Shown one piece after another: positions 6,095 to 8,765 of a stretch of 8,765 nt of DNA. Position numbers and translations under genes: made by a program. The DNA is taken from contig JAIDJZ010000320.1 in assembly GCA_029051965.1 (NCBI GenBank), positions 1 to 8,765 of the forward strand, given 5' to 3'. This stretch comes from Paramuribaculum sp. GTDB lineage: Bacteria; Bacteroidota; Bacteroidia; Bacteroidales; Muribaculaceae. Numbering within the stretch: the first letter of the stretch is position 1; each line of letters opens with the position of its first letter. The notes beneath the pieces were generated by a model. That model was not told where the DNA came from, searched no databases, and saw nothing but the letters and a program-made list of their open reading frames with translations.

Positions 6095-7411
6095 ATGAAA
6101 GTACTTAAATTTGGCGGTACATCTGTGGGTACTGCCCAGCGCATCAAGAATGTAGCCGGACTCGTCACGGCTGAAAGCGGCAATCTTGTGGTGTTAAGCG
6201 CAATGTCCGGAACCACCAACCAGTTGCTGGAAATATATGACTATGTGGCTAAAAACAATCCGACCGGAGCCTCAGAAACCCTGGCCCGCCTCGGAGGCAA
6301 ATATGCCGACGTGATCAACGAACTGTTCCCGGCCGACAGCCAGTGGCGCTCTGCGGCCGTCAAGGAAGTCGATGCGGCAATCGCGACAATCAAGGCTGAG
6401 ATCGCCAGCCCGACAGGCGAACAGACGGAGAAAAACATCGTTTCATGCGGAGAGCTCATCTCCACCGCCCTGATGCTCAACTACATCCTGAGCCTCGGAA
6501 AGGACGCCCGAATGCTCCCGGCTCTTGACTACATGGTCATTGACGAAGCCGGCGAACCCGTTGCAAACGAAATTGCCCGCCGCCTCTCGGCACTTATGGA
6601 AAAGGTCGGCAAAGCTGACGTCTATATCACCCAGGGATTCATCTGCCGTAACATAGACGGCCAAATCGACAACCTCAAACGCGGCGGCAGCGACTACACC
6701 GCCTCCCTCGTAGGTGCGGCCTTAGGTGTCGACGAGATCCAGATCTGGACTGACATCGACGGGATGCACAACAACGATCCCCGTTTCGTCGAGAAAACAG
6801 CCCCCGTGCGCAATCTCCATTTCGAAGAAGCTGCCGAACTGGCTTATTTCGGAGCCAAGATCCTCCATCCGACCTGCATACTCCCGGCCAAACTTGCCAA
6901 CATACCAGTCCGGCTCCTCAACACAATGGAACCGACTGCTGAAGGAACGCTCATCAACAACGCGACCCCCGACCACACGATCAAAGCCGTGGCTGCAAAA
7001 GACAACATCACCGCGATCAAGATCAAAAGCAGCCGAATGCTGCTCGCCTACGGCTTTCTGAGCCGCGTCTTTGAGGTTTTCGAACGCTACCACACTTCCA
7101 TCGACATGGTCGTGACCTCTGAAGTCGGCGTCTCTGTCACCATCGACAACGAACAGCACCTTCCCGAGATCCTCGCCGAACTCAAGAAACTCGGAACAAT
7201 CACAGTCGACAGAGACATGGTGATCATCTGTGTTGTCGGCGACCTCGAATGGAACAACCGCGGATTCGAAGCTGCCGTTGTCAACGCTCTGAAGGACATT
7301 CCCGTCAGAATGATTTCCTACGGAGGCAGCAACTACAACATCTCGCTACTTGTCAGGAAATCAGACAAAATCAAAGCTCTTTCGCTGCTGAGCGAGTTCC
7401 TTTTCAACTGA
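6095..7411 (+). CDS. lysC: Aspartokinase (monofunctional)
   Basis: A 438-residue enzyme phosphorylating L-aspartate with ATP, the first step toward diaminopimelate, lysine, threonine and methionine. The kinase domain (about 1-290) shows KFGGTSVG (5-12), SCGELIST (117-124), the substrate loop KRGGSDYTASL (195-205) and WTDIDGMHNNDPR (218-230). Two ACT domains follow (about 305-375 and 376-438), with VFEVFERYHTSIDMVVTSEVGVSVT in the first and VRMISYGGSNYNISLLV in the second; in the family these bind the feedback inhibitor. There is no homoserine dehydrogenase part. The ATG at 6095 gives the canonical MKVLKFGGTSVG; the upstream in-frame TTG at 6068 lies in the promoter -7 box and is rejected. lysA follows after 43 nt with no terminator, so co-transcription is likely. 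The identity is secure. Lysine as inhibitor is inferred from the neighbour, so the symbol lysC is slightly less certain than the function. Confidence 0.95.
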   Translation: MKVLKFGGTSVGTAQRIKNVAGLVTAESGNLVVLSAMSGTTNQLLEIYDYVAKNNPTGASETLARLGGKYADVINELFPADSQWRSAAVKEVDAAIATIKAEIASPTGEQTEKNIVSCGELISTALMLNYILSLGKDARMLPALDYMVIDEAGEPVANEIARRLSALMEKVGKADVYITQGFICRNIDGQIDNLKRGGSDYTASLVGAALGVDEIQIWTDIDGMHNNDPRFVEKTAPVRNLHFEEAAELAYFGAKILHPTCILPAKLANIPVRLLNTMEPTAEGTLINNATPDHTIKAVAAKDNITAIKIKSSRMLLAYGFLSRVFEVFERYHTSIDMVVTSEVGVSVTIDNEQHLPEILAELKKLGTITVDRDMVIICVVGDLEWNNRGFEAAVVNALKDIPVRMISYGGSNYNISLLVRKSDKIKALSLLSEFLFN

Positions 7412-7454
7412 CCGCACACTCTCCCCACAACCCTCTAAAAAAGAAGCATAATAT

Positions 7455-8615
7455 ATGACAACGCAAAATGCCGAAAAAATAATGTCATCGGCCACGACCG
7501 TCGGGACTCCATTCTACTTCTACGACATGGAGCTGCTCCGGCAGACGGTTGCCGCAGCGCGTGCGGCGGCAGCCAACCCAATGTTCCGGATCCACTATGC
7601 GATGAAGGCCAATGTCGAAATTCCGGTCCTCGAAGTCATGCGCGAAGCCGGATTCGGAATCGACACCGTCAGCGGAGGCGAGATCAGCCGTGCTGTCGAC
7701 TGTGGATTCGACCCGGCCAGAATTGTGTTTGCCGGGGTTGGAAAGAGCGACGCCGAAATTGATCTGGCGATAGAAAAGGGCATCGGGTGTTTCAATGTCG
7801 AATCAATCGAGGAGCTTGAGGTTATTGCCGGCCGCGCACGGGTTCTCGGCAAAAAAGCCCGCGTGGCACTGAGAGTCAATCCCAACATCGATGCCCATAC
7901 CCACCACTATATCACTACCGGTCTGGCGGAGAACAAATTCGGAATCGCTCTCGAAATGCTTGACCGTGCTATCGACATCGCAACCGCATCGGACGACATC
8001 GATTTCCGTGGACTTCACTTCCACATCGGCTCGCAGATCACGACTCTACGCCCGTTTGAAATCCTTTCGGAGAGAATCAACGACCTGCAGGACCGCTACG
8101 AAAGCCGCGGCATCAGATTCGCGACAATCAATGTCGGCGGAGGCCTCGGAATCGACTACGAAAATCCCGATACCAACCCGATTCCCGACTTCGAAGGCTA
8201 TTTCTCAACATTCAGCAAATGTCTGCGAATACGCGAAGGCCAGGAAATCCATTTCGAACTTGGCCGCTCGATGGTCGGACAGTGCGCCTCGCTCATCACC
8301 CGCGTGCTCTATGTCAAGCACGGTCTCGAGAAACAGTTTGCCATTATCGACGCCGGTTTCACCGATCTGATCCGTCCGGCTCTCTACGAGGCACGGCATC
8401 TGATCGAAAACCTGACTTCCGATGCGACAGAAACAGCCATCTACGACGTTGTCGGTCCGATCTGCGAGTCATCCGACGTTTTCGATAAAGACACAACTCT
8501 TCCCATCACATCCCGCGGCGATCTGCTGGCCCTTCGCTCGGCCGGCGCCTATGGATCGGTAATGGCGATGCAGTACAACTGCCGCAGCCTCCCCCGCTCG
8601 GTATTCTCCGAATAA
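7455..8615 (+). CDS. lysA: Diaminopimelate decarboxylase
   Basis: A 386-residue PLP enzyme converting meso-diaminopimelate to L-lysine and CO2, the last step of lysine synthesis. It is a fold-III decarboxylase. The PLP lysine is Lys51 in HYAMKANV, followed by GIDTVSGGEI (68-77), FNVESIEEL, LHFHIGSQI (187-195) and the phosphate-binding VGGGLGIDY (227-235). Next come FELGRSMVG (268-276), the active-site Cys337 in GPICESSD and GAYGSVMAMQYNCR (364-377). Group IV decarboxylases usually read EPGR where this one has ELGR; the Arg that contacts the cofactor is kept. The motif set and length fit LysA better than ornithine or arginine decarboxylase, and the lysC neighbour supports this. The ATG at 7455 follows an A-rich stretch with AAGAAG; a later ATG at codon 10 would also keep the fold. 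The transcript probably ends at the hairpin at 8636-8689. Confidence 0.95.
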   Translation: MTTQNAEKIMSSATTVGTPFYFYDMELLRQTVAAARAAAANPMFRIHYAMKANVEIPVLEVMREAGFGIDTVSGGEISRAVDCGFDPARIVFAGVGKSDAEIDLAIEKGIGCFNVESIEELEVIAGRARVLGKKARVALRVNPNIDAHTHHYITTGLAENKFGIALEMLDRAIDIATASDDIDFRGLHFHIGSQITTLRPFEILSERINDLQDRYESRGIRFATINVGGGLGIDYENPDTNPIPDFEGYFSTFSKCLRIREGQEIHFELGRSMVGQCASLITRVLYVKHGLEKQFAIIDAGFTDLIRPALYEARHLIENLTSDATETAIYDVVGPICESSDVFDKDTTLPITSRGDLLALRSAGAYGSVMAMQYNCRSLPRSVFSE

Positions 8616-8635
8616 TCCCTCCAAAATAACAAACG

Positions 8636-8689
8636 TCAGCGAGGACGGTGTCTCAGAATCCATTGGATTCCGAACACCGTCCTCGCTGA
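8636..8689. terminator. Strong two-part hairpin downstream of lysA
   Basis: TCAGCGAGGACGGTGT (8636-8651) is perfectly complementary to ACACCGTCCTCGCTGA (8674-8689), a 16-bp stem. A second stem inside it, GAATCC-ATT-GGATTC (8656-8670), makes one long interrupted hairpin. It starts 20 nt after the lysA stop. No T-tract follows on the plus strand (TAAGAGCC), whereas on the minus strand the exit is T-rich (CGTTTGTTATTTTG). It may end lysA transcripts by structure alone and also act on a minus-strand gene beyond the window. Confidence 0.65.
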
Positions 8690-8765
8690 TAAGAGCCGGT
8701 TCCCCAATATTTGTTAATGCTGGGGTCGCATATCTCTGAGTGATTTTTGTCTTGTGATGAAGGAG
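8690..8765. other. Right-edge spacer, no secure gene
   Basis: These 76 nt contain a weak inverted repeat, CCCCA (8702-8706) with TGGGG (8721-8725), and an ATG at 8757 (plus strand, reading Met-Lys-Glu to the edge) that could be a gene start but has no convincing promoter. On the minus strand the frame entering from 8765 is open and recalls the end of a tyrosine recombinase; it is listed as a finding and not called as a gene, because it runs without a stop into lysA antisense sequence. Confidence 0.3.

Noticed and set aside
6722..7159. A 145-codon minus-strand frame inside lysC
   Set aside because: Antisense to the aspartokinase kinase and ACT domains, with low-complexity translation and no promoter.
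8702..8725. CCCCA/TGGGG inverted repeat as a terminator or regulatory stem
   Set aside because: A 5-bp stem with a 14-nt loop and no T-tract is easily produced by chance.

Overview
The window looks like chromosomal DNA of a Bacteroidota (Bacteroidales) bacterium. The evidence is a MurF-alanine racemase fusion, a DUF4293 membrane protein, three promoters whose -7 element is TAnnTTTG or nearly so, start codons without a clear Shine-Dalgarno sequence, GC-rich genes and AT-rich spacers. A Muribaculaceae-like gut lineage is plausible, but the sequence alone cannot settle that.

Layout, left to right. (1) 1-1452 (+): the 3' part of a fused murF/alr gene, cut by the left edge. (2) 1453-1536: a cluster of hairpins between convergent genes. 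(3) 1537-1986 (-): a four-helix DUF4293 protein. (4) 2193-2966 (+): the nucleotidase SurE. (5) 2970-3051: two hairpins between convergent surE and fabF. (6) 3058-4746 (-): fabF and, upstream of it in transcription order, acpP; a terminator-like hairpin lies in the 183-nt spacer between them. (7) 4747-5061: about 315 nt without a gene, holding divergent promoters for acpP (-) and a lipoprotein gene (+). (8) 5062-5943 (+): a DUF3298/RsiV-like lipoprotein. (9) 5944-6094: spacer with a perfect 11-bp tandem repeat next to a near-consensus promoter. (10) 6095-8615 (+): lysC (aspartokinase) and lysA (diaminopimelate decarboxylase), a probable two-gene operon. (11) 8636-8689: a strong hairpin, then 76 nt to the right edge with no secure gene.

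Most of the genes serve cell-envelope and precursor metabolism. MurF-Alr makes D-alanine and adds D-Ala-D-Ala to the peptidoglycan precursor. LysC opens the aspartate pathway that yields meso-diaminopimelate, the wall cross-linking residue, and LysA converts that compound to lysine. AcpP and FabF elongate fatty acids. The lipoprotein probably sits in the envelope.

I found no mobile element, CRISPR array, tRNA or rRNA, and no clearly new system. The most interesting non-coding signals are the 11-bp tandem repeat before the lysC promoter, the hairpin between acpP and fabF, a GC-rich hairpin at the predicted 5' end of the lipoprotein mRNA, and a short recombinase-like reading frame on the minus strand at the right edge.
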